Positions 1 to 5,481 of a DNA stretch of 5,481 nt are shown in pieces. How positions within the stretch are numbered: position 1 is the stretch's first letter; each line of letters starts with the position of its first letter. The notes beneath the pieces were generated by a model. The model did not search any database and was not told where the DNA came from. It was given only the letters and a program-made list of their open reading frames with translations. The DNA is taken from assembly GCA_002404375.1 (NCBI GenBank), contig DHJO01000123.1, positions 4,778 to 10,258 on the forward strand, written 5' to 3'. Made by a program: the position numbers and the translations under genes. This DNA comes from Gemmatimonadales bacterium UBA4718 (lineage in GTDB: Bacteria; Gemmatimonadota; Gemmatimonadetes; Gemmatimonadales; Gemmatimonadaceae).

Positions 1-10
1 ACCACCCATA

Positions 11-15
11 CGGAG
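11..15 (+). promoter_or_regulatory. Ribosome binding site of the DUF4386 gene
   Basis: CGGAG lies nine bases before the ATG at 25. It supports that start over the internal ATG at 61, which has no comparable purine tract. The promoter must lie outside the window. Confidence 0.5.
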
Positions 16-24
16 TCCCGCACG

Positions 25-771
25 ATGAGCACCGTTGCTTCAGTCGATCGGACCGCAGAGATGTCGCCGCGCACGAAAGGAAGGTTCGCTGGCGCGCTCT
101 ACCTCCTTTACGTAATCGCTGGCGTCTACGCCCAGGCCTTTATCAGCGATCACCTCGTCGTATTTGGTGACGCCGCGCGGACCGCCTCCAACATCCTGGC
201 CAATCAATCCTTGTACAGGTTTGGATTCACGGTTTACCTGCTGGAAATGGCAGGCCAGGTCGCAACGGTGGTGTTGTTCTACCAGCTGCTGAAACCAGTG
301 AGCAGGACGGGTGCGATGCTCGCTGCGGCATTCGAGCTGATTGGATGCGGGATCAAGACCTTCAGCCGGCTGTTCTACTTCGCGCCGTTGCTGGTGCTGG
401 GCGGGGGCGTTTCGTCTCTGAGCGCGTTCAACAAGGAGCAGCTCGACTCAATCGCGCTGCTCCTGCTCAGGATCAACGACAATGGTGCTGCGATAGCCCT
501 CGCCTTCTTTGGATTCTCCACGCTCTTGCAGGGGTGGCTGATTTACAGATCCGGTTTTTTGCCGCGCTGGCTTGGCGTTATCGCGATCATCGGCGGCTTC
601 GGTTGGCTGACATTTCTGTCACCGCCGCTGGGAATGCGCGTGTTCATATACGTGGCGGTTTACGCGTTGCTCGGATTGCTGGCGACGATCGTGTGGTTGC
701 TCACCGTTGGCGTCGACGACGAGCGATGGAGACAGCGCGCCGCTCAGGCAGCGTCGTCGATCTGGAGATAG
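25..771 (+). CDS. DUF4386 family multi-pass membrane protein
   Basis: This 248-residue protein is an integral inner-membrane protein of the DUF4386 family, whose biochemical role is unknown. About six hydrophobic segments are visible, near residues 22-40, 65-88, 96-126 (possibly two helices), 153-174, 183-199 and 206-230. Family hallmarks seen are the 'GALYLLY' start of the first helix, the 'FGDAARTASNI' stretch after it (47-57), and the 'YRSGFLPRWLG' loop (174-184) before the fifth helix. The length is normal for the family. The ATG at 25 has a CGGAG Shine-Dalgarno at 11-15, nine bases upstream. A second in-frame ATG at 61 is possible and would remove a polar 12-residue N-terminus. The C-terminus is a short charged cytoplasmic-type tail. 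The gene faces the DinB-like gene convergently. Family assignment is by recognised motifs; no function is inferred. Confidence 0.88.
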   Translation: MSTVASVDRTAEMSPRTKGRFAGALYLLYVIAGVYAQAFISDHLVVFGDAARTASNILANQSLYRFGFTVYLLEMAGQVATVVLFYQLLKPVSRTGAMLAAAFELIGCGIKTFSRLFYFAPLLVLGGGVSSLSAFNKEQLDSIALLLLRINDNGAAIALAFFGFSTLLQGWLIYRSGFLPRWLGVIAIIGGFGWLTFLSPPLGMRVFIYVAVYALLGLLATIVWLLTVGVDDERWRQRAAQAASSIWR

Positions 772-790
772 AGCGGATCGGCCGCATTCC

Positions 791-820
791 CCAGGCGCCG
801 CTGAAAATCGCGGCGCTTGG
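791..820 (+). terminator. GC-rich hairpin between convergent genes, probable terminator
   Basis: Bases 791-801 pair with 810-820 in an 11-bp stem (ten Watson-Crick pairs and one G-T at 794/817) around an 8-base loop, TGAAAATC. It lies in the 72-base gap between the stop codons of the DUF4386 and DinB-like genes. On the plus strand a TTTTGTTT tract follows at 831-838, ten bases after the stem, so it is not a textbook intrinsic terminator. On the minus strand no T tract follows. Its position suggests shared transcription termination for the two convergent genes; that role is inferred. Confidence 0.5.
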
Positions 821-843
821 CAGGGCGCTGTTTTGTTTCCTAG

Positions 844-1431
844 CTAACTCCCTGAAGGACGGGGGCGCGGCAGTGCAGTTGGCGGGAGGATGTTGTTCAG
901 GCGCATGTAGTTCGCGAGCTGGCTGTAATGATCTGCCAGGTCGAGCGCGTGCCCGAGCACCATTCCGGCGTGTGCGACCGTTCGCGAGTTGCCACCAAAG
1001 GTAATGGTCACAGGCTCGCCCAGTTTGGCGTCATCCAGCTGAGCGATCGCCTGGTCGCAGAACGCGAACGAATCTTTGAGGCGCGCAACCAGCTTGGCCT
1101 TCGGCCAGGTCGCCTTCACCGAGTCTGCGGTAGCCGTATCCTCGGCTGGCCGCGTTCCCTTCATCGCGCCAAAGGTGTTGCAGAAGAAGTAATCGTCGCT
1201 CGCGATGTGCTGAGCGATGAATCCTATGCTCAGCTGCGCCGGTGTTGGCTTGTAGCCGAACTTCGACTCGGGGATGGAATCGAACGCCTGCGCGATGTTG
1301 CGATGCAACCCTGAGATCCTGGTACGAAATGCGGTAGTGATCGGATTGGCGGGCGGACCGGCGGGCGGCTGCTGGGCAGCGAGGCTGATGGGCGCAACAA
1401 GCGTCAGAATCGCGAAATGAGACAGTTTCAT
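844..1431 (-). CDS. Exported DinB-like protein (DinB/YfiT-type four-helix bundle)
   Basis: This 195-residue protein belongs to the DinB superfamily of four-helix-bundle proteins. Many members bind a metal through three histidines, and some are thiol-dependent S-transferases or hydrolases. The first 20 residues form a Sec signal peptide (MKLSHFAILTLVAPISLAAQ, likely cut after Ala-Gln), followed by a Pro/Gly-rich linker and the domain from about residue 31. Candidate metal ligands are His75 in 'AQHIASDD' and His161 and His168 in 'GHALDLADHYSQL'. Where the family usually has H-x3-H, Asp164 stands four residues before His168, so the metal site may be altered. Cys84 and Cys125 could form a disulfide after export. 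The start at 1431 is chosen because it begins the signal peptide and has an AGGG seven bases upstream; an in-frame ATG at 1491 would add 20 residues before the signal peptide and is unlikely. It is divergent from the lipoprotein gene. Substrate unknown. Confidence 0.85.
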   Translation of the reverse strand: MKLSHFAILTLVAPISLAAQQPPAGPPANPITTAFRTRISGLHRNIAQAFDSIPESKFGYKPTPAQLSIGFIAQHIASDDYFFCNTFGAMKGTRPAEDTATADSVKATWPKAKLVARLKDSFAFCDQAIAQLDDAKLGEPVTITFGGNSRTVAHAGMVLGHALDLADHYSQLANYMRLNNILPPTALPRPRPSGS

Positions 1432-1459
1432 ATATAGCCCTGCAGGATGATGAAGGACT

Positions 1460-1465
1460 CTTATA
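1460..1465 (-). promoter_or_regulatory. Candidate -10 box for the DinB-like gene
   Basis: Read on the minus strand this is TATAAG (five of six matches to TATAAT), about 28 bases upstream of the chosen start codon. The best -35-like hexamer, TTGCGC at 1486-1491, is 20 bases away, which is longer than the usual 16-18. The call is therefore weak and rests on the -10 hexamer and its position in the divergent intergenic region. Confidence 0.28.
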
Positions 1466-1600
1466 GTGCGCGCGAGTGGAGAGTTGCGCAATCAGGACGC
1501 GGATGTCTGGCGTTACGAGCAACGACTCCCATCCGATCGCCATTGCCAGCGCCGAGAACCAGTGCGATATCTCGTTTGCAACTCAGATCGTCTTTGATTC

Positions 1601-2185
1601 GTGACTCATCGAATAGCAAACCTTATCGCGTTGGTGATTCTCGCTTCCTGCGCCAGAGAAGCCAGCGTCCGTGAGCTTCCCGCAAGCCAGCCGGCGGCGG
1701 AAGCAATTCCGCTTGGAAACGCGTCCAGTACGGTCAGTCGGGCGCCTGACACGCCCAGCCAGGCTCCGGATTCGGTCATCGGCGATGCTGATGACGAATT
1801 CGTGCCTCCGATGGAGGACTCCACTGCATTCAATTGCACGCCGAAGTCACTCGGGCCACGCGATACACTGACCTTTCAGTTGGCAACACCGCACGGCGGC
1901 GAACTGACGGTACGCACACCCAGCGATGTCTACTTTTCCTTCGTCTATCCGAAGCTCCAAGACCCCACGCAGAAATATTCCATTGTGCGCAGTGAAGACT
2001 TCAAGACCATGAGCACGCTGAAGGTGCCAGCTGATATTCGTCTCCCTCCGCAGGTCTACGGCAAGGACACAATTCCTGAAGCTGTCTTCAGTCGACCGGG
2101 GCAATACGTGCTGCAGATGGGCGAAAACATGGCGAGCGATCACACAGGACCGCCTTACATTTGCAAGGTGATGTTCACACCGTAA
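1601..2185 (+). CDS. Hypothetical lipoprotein, upstream partner of the acylase gene
   Basis: I do not recognise a family for this 194-residue protein. Residues 1-16 are a lipoprotein signal peptide with lipobox Leu14-Ala15-Ser16-Cys17, so Cys17 would be lipidated and the protein anchored in the envelope. Residues 18-72 are low-complexity, rich in Pro, Ala, Ser and Asp, and look like a flexible tether. The folded part runs from about 75 to 194, with alternating strand-like segments ('TLTFQLATP', 'DVYFSFVYP', 'GQYVLQMGEN') suggesting a beta-sandwich. It contains only two cysteines, Cys79 and Cys188 at its two ends, a plausible disulfide. The GTG start is well fixed: an in-frame TGA lies at 1595-1597, and no other usable start precedes the lipobox. 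No Shine-Dalgarno is apparent. The acylase gene follows after 29 bases in the same direction, so the two are probably co-transcribed. A role beside the acylase is inference only. Confidence 0.72.
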   Translation: MTHRIANLIALVILASCAREASVRELPASQPAAEAIPLGNASSTVSRAPDTPSQAPDSVIGDADDEFVPPMEDSTAFNCTPKSLGPRDTLTFQLATPHGGELTVRTPSDVYFSFVYPKLQDPTQKYSIVRSEDFKTMSTLKVPADIRLPPQVYGKDTIPEAVFSRPGQYVLQMGENMASDHTGPPYICKVMFTP

Positions 2186-2214
2186 GCTCTGATCCTGCTG
2201 AATCTCTTCTATCC

Positions 2215-4410
2215 ATGATCAAATCCTTCAGCAAACTACTCCTACTCTGCGCCGGACTCGCTTCAACCGGCTCCGCGCAATCCGCCTCCCCCTCCCCCGC
2301 CGATTTGGCCCGCTGGTCGCGCGAAGCGGCCGCCGTCACGATCATTCGCGACGACTGGGGAATTCCGCACATCTCGGGAAAGACGGACGCCGACGCCGTG
2401 TTCGGTCTCCTGTACGCTCAGGCGGAGGACGACTTCAACCGCGTCGAGGCGAACTACTTCAGCGCCCTGGGGCGCGCCGCCGAGTGGGAGGGCGAAGGCG
2501 CGATTTATCGCGACCTCAGGATGCGGTTGATCAACAATCCCGATTCACTGAAGGCGCTGTACTCGCGCAGCCCGCGCTGGCTCCAGTCGGTGATGAATGC
2601 CTACGCCGACGGATTGAATTATTACCTCTACAAGCACCCTGAGGTGAAGCCGAAGGTCATCGCGCACTTCGAGCCGTGGATGCCGCTCGCCTTCAGCGAT
2701 GGCAGCATCGGCCCCGACATCGAGACGGTGAACCTGACCCAGCTCGCCGGCTTTTATGGGGGCCGACCAGGAAACGTGAGCTCCGCGCTGCAACTCGAAC
2801 GCGACGCCGACCGCGGCTCCAATGGAGTCGCAATCGCACCCTCCAACACGCTCTCGCATCACGCGCTCCTCCTCATCAATCCGCACACGTCGTTTTTCTT
2901 TCGCGCCGAGGTGCAGGTCACGAGTCAGGAGGGTTTGAATGCCTATGGCGCGGTGACATGGGGACAATTCTTCGTTTATCAGGGCTTCAACGATCGCGCG
3001 GGCTGGATGCACTCGTCCACCGGCGCCGACAACATCGACGAGTATCTCGAGACTGTAACGAAACGCGGCGACCATTTCGTTTATCGCTACGGCGCCGAGG
3101 CGCGAGCCGTTGCGGAGGAGAGAGCCGTCGTCCGCTACCGGACTCAACAGGGAATGACGCAGAAGGATTTCACGATCTACCGCACCCATCACGGCCCGAT
3201 CGTGCGCGAGCAGAGCGGAAAATGGGTGAGCGTGAGGTTGATGCAACAGCCGATGAACGCGCTGATCCAATCGTTCGCGCGAATGAAGACGAGAGATTAC
3301 AAATCGTTCCGCCAAACGATGGAGCTGCACACAAACTCGTCGAACAACACCACATTCGCCGACGCCGATGGAGACATCGCGTATTTCCATTCCAACTTCA
3401 TTCCCAGGCGCGACACATCCTTCGACTGGACTCACCCCGTCGATGGGAGCGATCCGCGCACCGACTGGAAGGGCGTGCTCTCGGTTGACGAGACTCCCAA
3501 CCTTCTGAATCCGCCGAACGGCTGGGTCTATAACAGCAACAACTGGCCGTGGTCCGCGGCGGGGCCGTTCAGCCCGAAGCGGTCGGATTTCCCGGCGTAC
3601 GTTGAGATCAGCAGGGAGGAATCATCCCGGGGCCGCCACGCGTTGAAGGTTCTTCCCGACAAGAAAGATTTTACCATCGCCTCCCTCATCTCGGCGGCAT
3701 ACGACAGCTGGTTGCCATCCTTCGCGCGAATGATTCCAGGGCTGCTCAAGTCTTATGACAACCTGCCGGCGTCCGATCCGCTGCGCGCAAACCTCGCCGC
3801 TCCAATTGCCGCGCTGCGCGCGTGGGATTACCGCTGGGCGACCAATTCCATCCCGACGTCACTCGCGGTCTTCTGGGGAGAGGACCTCTTCAAACGCGAC
3901 AGCGCTGAAACCCGCGCCGCCGCGATGTCGTCGGAGACCTACGCCATCGATCGCGCGACGGACTCGGAGCGGCTTCAATCGCTCGCGGCCGCGACGACAA
4001 AGCTCAACCAGGACTTCGGGAGTTGGCAGACGCCGTGGGGAGAAATCAACCGGTTTCAGCGCATCAACGATGACATCGCGCCAAAGTTCGACGACTCGGC
4101 GCCGAGCATCCCTGTTCCGTTTACATCGTCGAGGTGGGGATCTCTGGCGTCGTTTGCCGCGCGCGCGTATCCGGGGACGAAGAAGTGGTACGGCTCCAGC
4201 GGCAACAGCTTCGTCGCGGTGGTCGAGTTCGGGGACAGCGTGCGGGCGAGGGCAATTACCGCGGGCGGCGAGAGCGGAAATCCCTCGTCGCCTCACTTCA
4301 ACGACGAGGCGCAGCGATACACCACGGGGAATCTCAGGGACGTGTACTTCTACCCATCACAGCTCAAGGGACACATCAAGCGCGTGTATCATCCCGGCGA
4401 AAGCAACTAG
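2215..4410 (+). CDS. Secreted penicillin-acylase family Ntn hydrolase (amide/N-acyl-homoserine lactone acylase-like)
   Basis: This 731-residue precursor belongs to the penicillin acylase (penicillin amidase) family of periplasmic Ntn hydrolases. These enzymes mature by self-cleavage into alpha and beta chains and hydrolyse amide bonds of beta-lactams, acyl-homoserine lactones or lipopeptides. Residues 1-22 are a Sec signal peptide ending in Ala-Gln. The alpha chain begins near 'VTIIRDDWGIPHI' (41-53), followed by 'AVFGLLYAQAEDDF'. The autocleavage site is Gly201/Ser202 in 'RGSNGVAIAPSNT', making Ser202 the nucleophile (beta1). His224 in 'INPH' falls at beta23, where PvdQ-type acyl-homoserine lactone acylases have His and E. 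coli penicillin G acylase has Gln. Ala271 in 'STGAD' and Asn378 in 'NTTFADADG' fit the oxyanion-hole residues. The C-terminal 'GGESGNPSSPHF' motif is present and the length is typical. ATG 2215 is preferred over TTG 2161 because it starts the signal peptide and avoids overlap with the lipoprotein gene. No clear Shine-Dalgarno is seen, consistent with translation coupled to the upstream gene. The true substrate is unknown. Confidence 0.93.
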   Translation: MIKSFSKLLLLCAGLASTGSAQSASPSPADLARWSREAAAVTIIRDDWGIPHISGKTDADAVFGLLYAQAEDDFNRVEANYFSALGRAAEWEGEGAIYRDLRMRLINNPDSLKALYSRSPRWLQSVMNAYADGLNYYLYKHPEVKPKVIAHFEPWMPLAFSDGSIGPDIETVNLTQLAGFYGGRPGNVSSALQLERDADRGSNGVAIAPSNTLSHHALLLINPHTSFFFRAEVQVTSQEGLNAYGAVTWGQFFVYQGFNDRAGWMHSSTGADNIDEYLETVTKRGDHFVYRYGAEARAVAEERAVVRYRTQQGMTQKDFTIYRTHHGPIVREQSGKWVSVRLMQQPMNALIQSFARMKTRDYKSFRQTMELHTNSSNNTTFADADGDIAYFHSNFIPRRDTSFDWTHPVDGSDPRTDWKGVLSVDETPNLLNPPNGWVYNSNNWPWSAAGPFSPKRSDFPAYVEISREESSRGRHALKVLPDKKDFTIASLISAAYDSWLPSFARMIPGLLKSYDNLPASDPLRANLAAPIAALRAWDYRWATNSIPTSLAVFWGEDLFKRDSAETRAAAMSSETYAIDRATDSERLQSLAAATTKLNQDFGSWQTPWGEINRFQRINDDIAPKFDDSAPSIPVPFTSSRWGSLASFAARAYPGTKKWYGSSGNSFVAVVEFGDSVRARAITAGGESGNPSSPHFNDEAQRYTTGNLRDVYFYPSQLKGHIKRVYHPGESN

Positions 4411-4499
4411 CCAATACTATCGTCCAATAGGATCGCTCTGCTTCGCGGCGCATTCATTTCAGGGCTAGAACCACCCGTTGAAGCGAGCATCGCCAGGAA

Positions 4500-4685
4500 A
4501 TGCAATCACATTCAGATGTGCAGGCTGATCATCGACAGCCCAAGGAGGCTAATGGAAGCACTTCATCTGTTCTTGTCCTCGGCATCGCGCCGCTTGTCAT
4601 CTTGCTGTACTGGATGTGGCGCGTGCGTCTGCGACGGCGTGTCAGCGGGATAATATTAGCCAGAGAGATGCCTGCTGCTGGCTGA
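4500..4685 (+). CDS. Possible small single-pass membrane protein (61 aa), doubtful
   Basis: The first 21 residues are polar. They are followed by a hydrophobic segment at about 23-41 ('SVLVLGIAPLVILLYWMW') and a strongly basic stretch 'RVRLRRR', the arrangement expected of a bitopic membrane peptide with its C-terminus in the cytoplasm by the positive-inside rule. Against it, the ATG has only an AGGA directly abutting it with no proper spacing, no family is recognised, and an overlapping frame at 4552-4653 has an equally plausible start signal. It could be a genuine small protein, the tail of a decayed gene, or chance. Confidence 0.28.
   Translation: MQSHSDVQADHRQPKEANGSTSSVLVLGIAPLVILLYWMWRVRLRRRVSGIILAREMPAAG
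4552..4653 (+). CDS. Possible 33-residue cysteine-rich peptide, doubtful
   Basis: An AAGGAGG Shine-Dalgarno-like tract (4542-4548) precedes this ATG by three bases, which is closer than ideal. The peptide has five cysteines clustered in 'CCTGCGACVC' (residues 18-27), a spacing that could bind metal or form disulfides. It overlaps the 61-residue frame in another phase, so at most one is likely to be the real product. No homologue is recognised and chance is a serious alternative. Confidence 0.15.
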   Translation: MEALHLFLSSASRRLSSCCTGCGACVCDGVSAG

Positions 4686-4733
4686 GCTCAGGCCGGCCGT
4701 CACACAAAAAAGGGGGTCGTCGCGCACCGATGC

Positions 4734-4761
4734 CTGACGCACGTTGCAGCCGAGATATATT
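4734..4761 (+). promoter_or_regulatory. Candidate sigma-70-type promoter of the soxC-like gene
   Basis: CTGACG (4734-4739, four of six matches to TTGACA) and TATATT (4756-4761, five of six matches to TATAAT) are separated by 16 bases. The predicted transcription start near 4768 would leave a leader of about 40 bases before the ATG at 4809. The TATATATTTT patch is the most AT-rich spot in the vicinity. This is a pattern-based call only. Confidence 0.38.
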
Positions 4762-4796
4762 TTCCGGATGCCGCGGGCCGTACGGTGGGAATGTGC

Positions 4797-4803
4797 AGGA
4801 GGG
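4797..4803 (+). promoter_or_regulatory. Strong Shine-Dalgarno of the soxC-like gene
   Basis: AGGAGGG lies five bases before the ATG at 4809. It is the best ribosome binding site in the window and fixes the start of the soxC-like gene. Confidence 0.8.
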
Positions 4804-4808
4804 TTGCG

Positions 4809-5481
4809 ATGACCCCACGATCTACGGGTTCGAGCGAGTTTGCCGATAGGAACGAGAAGGAACCCATCGCATCATTCAGTCGCCGAACTCTGCTCGCTGG
4901 GGCCGTCGGCGCGATCGGCGCGTCGTTGCTTGACAACGCATCGGCTTTACACGCTCAGGCCAAAGCGCTCGTTCCGTCACCTGGGGCGATTGATGACCCG
5001 GGCAAGGTACAAGGTCATATTCCGACCGAGCTCGGGGAACGCTCGCCTTTTGAACACCCGCGTCGCCGCGTGAATCGCCCCGCCCCCGCGGGCGAATCGG
5101 AAACTCCGCTGCAGGACTTGTTCGGAACGATCACGCCAGCCGACCTTCATTTCGAACGCCATCACGGCGGCGTACCGGTCATCGATCCAGCGCGATACAC
5201 GCTGCTGATCGACGGCATGGTGGAGCGTCCGCTCAAGTTTACGCTTGCCGATCTCAAGCGATTCCCCGCCGTAAACCGGGTGTGCTTCATCGAATGCTCC
5301 GGAAATGGCTATCGTGGATTCCAAACGACGACGATGAAGCGTGACGCCACGCCTTCGTGGATCGATGGCCTGTTGAGTACGAGCGAGTGGACCGGGGTTC
5401 CTCTTGCCACTCTGTTCCGCGAAGCGGGTGCGAGCCCAGACGCAAAATGGTTTCTCGCAGAAGGATCGGATGCAGCGCACA
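4809..5481 (+). CDS. soxC: SoxC/sulfite dehydrogenase-like molybdopterin oxidoreductase, N-terminal part (runs off window)
   Basis: The reading frame is open to the window end and gives 224 residues, roughly the first half of a protein of this family. SoxC is the molybdenum-cofactor subunit of the periplasmic sulfane dehydrogenase SoxCD, which oxidises protein-bound sulfane sulfur in thiosulfate oxidation; close relatives oxidise sulfite. A twin-arginine signal is visible at residues 24-29 (SRRTLL) followed by an Ala/Gly-rich hydrophobic stretch to about 47, so the enzyme would be folded with its cofactor and exported by Tat. A polar linker follows (about 52-105). The catalytic sulfite-oxidase domain then begins with 'LHFERHHGGVPVIDP' (113-127). 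'CFIECSGNGYRGF' (159-171) contains Cys163, the expected molybdenum ligand, and 'EWTGVPLATLFREAG' (193-207) is typical of SoxC. The start follows the AGGAGGG at 4797-4803. Whether a SoxD cytochrome gene follows cannot be seen. soxC fits better than sorA by these motifs, but the exact substrate is unproven. Confidence 0.87.
   Translation, partial: MTPRSTGSSEFADRNEKEPIASFSRRTLLAGAVGAIGASLLDNASALHAQAKALVPSPGAIDDPGKVQGHIPTELGERSPFEHPRRRVNRPAPAGESETPLQDLFGTITPADLHFERHHGGVPVIDPARYTLLIDGMVERPLKFTLADLKRFPAVNRVCFIECSGNGYRGFQTTTMKRDATPSWIDGLLSTSEWTGVPLATLFREAGASPDAKWFLAEGSDAAH

Larger units (their letters stand above)
4411..4808. other. 398-base spacer between the acylase and soxC-like genes
   Basis: No confidently real gene fills this stretch. 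It contains two overlapping small plus-strand frames (4500-4685 and 4552-4653), an A6G5 homopolymer run at 4706-4716, and a plausible promoter at 4734-4761 for the soxC-like gene. I found no convincing intrinsic terminator just after the acylase stop, and no tRNA or mobile-element remnant. Confidence 0.6.

Noticed and set aside
345..1004. 219-codon plus-strand frame spanning the end of the DUF4386 gene, the hairpin and the end of the DinB-like gene
   Set aside because: It is Arg-rich, overlaps two well-supported genes in other frames or strand, and runs through the intergenic terminator-like hairpin.
2161..2214. TTG start giving an 18-residue longer acylase that overlaps the lipoprotein gene
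   Set aside because: The extension is polar and would bury the signal peptide; the ATG at 2215 begins a normal Sec signal peptide.
2545..3435. Long antisense open frame (296 codons) inside the acylase gene
   Set aside because: The acylase frame is unambiguous from its conserved motifs. The antisense product is Arg/Val/Glu-rich without recognisable domains, as expected for a shadow frame in GC-rich DNA.
3755..4468. 237-codon frame in the last third of the acylase
   Set aside because: Its composition is dominated by Arg, Ser, Thr and Pro, typical of a frame-shifted reading of a GC-rich gene. The acylase frame is intact throughout, so no frameshift is indicated.
4682..4691. Perfect 10-bp palindrome CTGAGCTCAG upstream of the soxC-like gene, followed by GGCCGGCC
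   Set aside because: Short perfect palindromes of this length are expected by chance several times in a window of this size. It lies some 40 bases upstream of the candidate promoter, and no second copy was seen, so I do not call it an operator.
4977..5480. Antisense frame of 167 codons at the right edge
   Set aside because: It lies opposite the soxC-like gene, which has clear Tat and molybdenum-cofactor motifs. It has no recognisable domain of its own.

Overview
This 5.5 kb window is GC-rich bacterial chromosome. It holds four complete protein genes and the start of a fifth. The organism is probably an environmental Gemmatimonadota or Acidobacteriota-type bacterium. That is an inference from the overall style: high GC, secreted proteins whose signal peptides end in Ala-Gln, an exported DinB-like protein ending in an 'HYSQLANYMRLN'-type motif, and a SoxC-like molybdoenzyme. 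No rRNA, tRNA, CRISPR array or insertion sequence is visible.

Layout. (1) 25-771 (+): a DUF4386-type integral membrane protein. (2) 844-1431 (-): an exported DinB-fold protein, convergent with gene 1. The two are separated by 72 bases containing a strong GC-rich hairpin that probably terminates transcription. (3) 1432-1600: a divergent intergenic region holding the start signals of the DinB-like gene and of the rightward pair. (4) 1601-2185 (+): an unrecognised lipoprotein with a GTG start, followed after 29 bases by (5) 2215-4410 (+): a secreted penicillin-acylase-family Ntn hydrolase with a recognisable nucleophile serine and acylase signature residues. (6) 4411-4808: a 398-base spacer with no confident gene. 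It contains two overlapping small reading frames (one with a hydrophobic segment, one cysteine-rich) and a plausible promoter. (7) 4809 to the window end (+): the N-terminal 224 residues of a Tat-exported molybdenum-cofactor oxidoreductase of the SoxC/sulfite dehydrogenase family, preceded by an excellent Shine-Dalgarno sequence.

How the genes work together. Only the lipoprotein and acylase look co-transcribed. The others appear to be independent units. The common theme is the cell envelope: one membrane protein, two Sec-exported proteins, one lipoprotein and one Tat-exported enzyme. I see no convincing evidence for a new multi-gene system. The points most worth a second look are the acylase's probable substrate class, the lipoprotein encoded next to it, the exported DinB-like protein, and the small frames upstream of the soxC-like gene.
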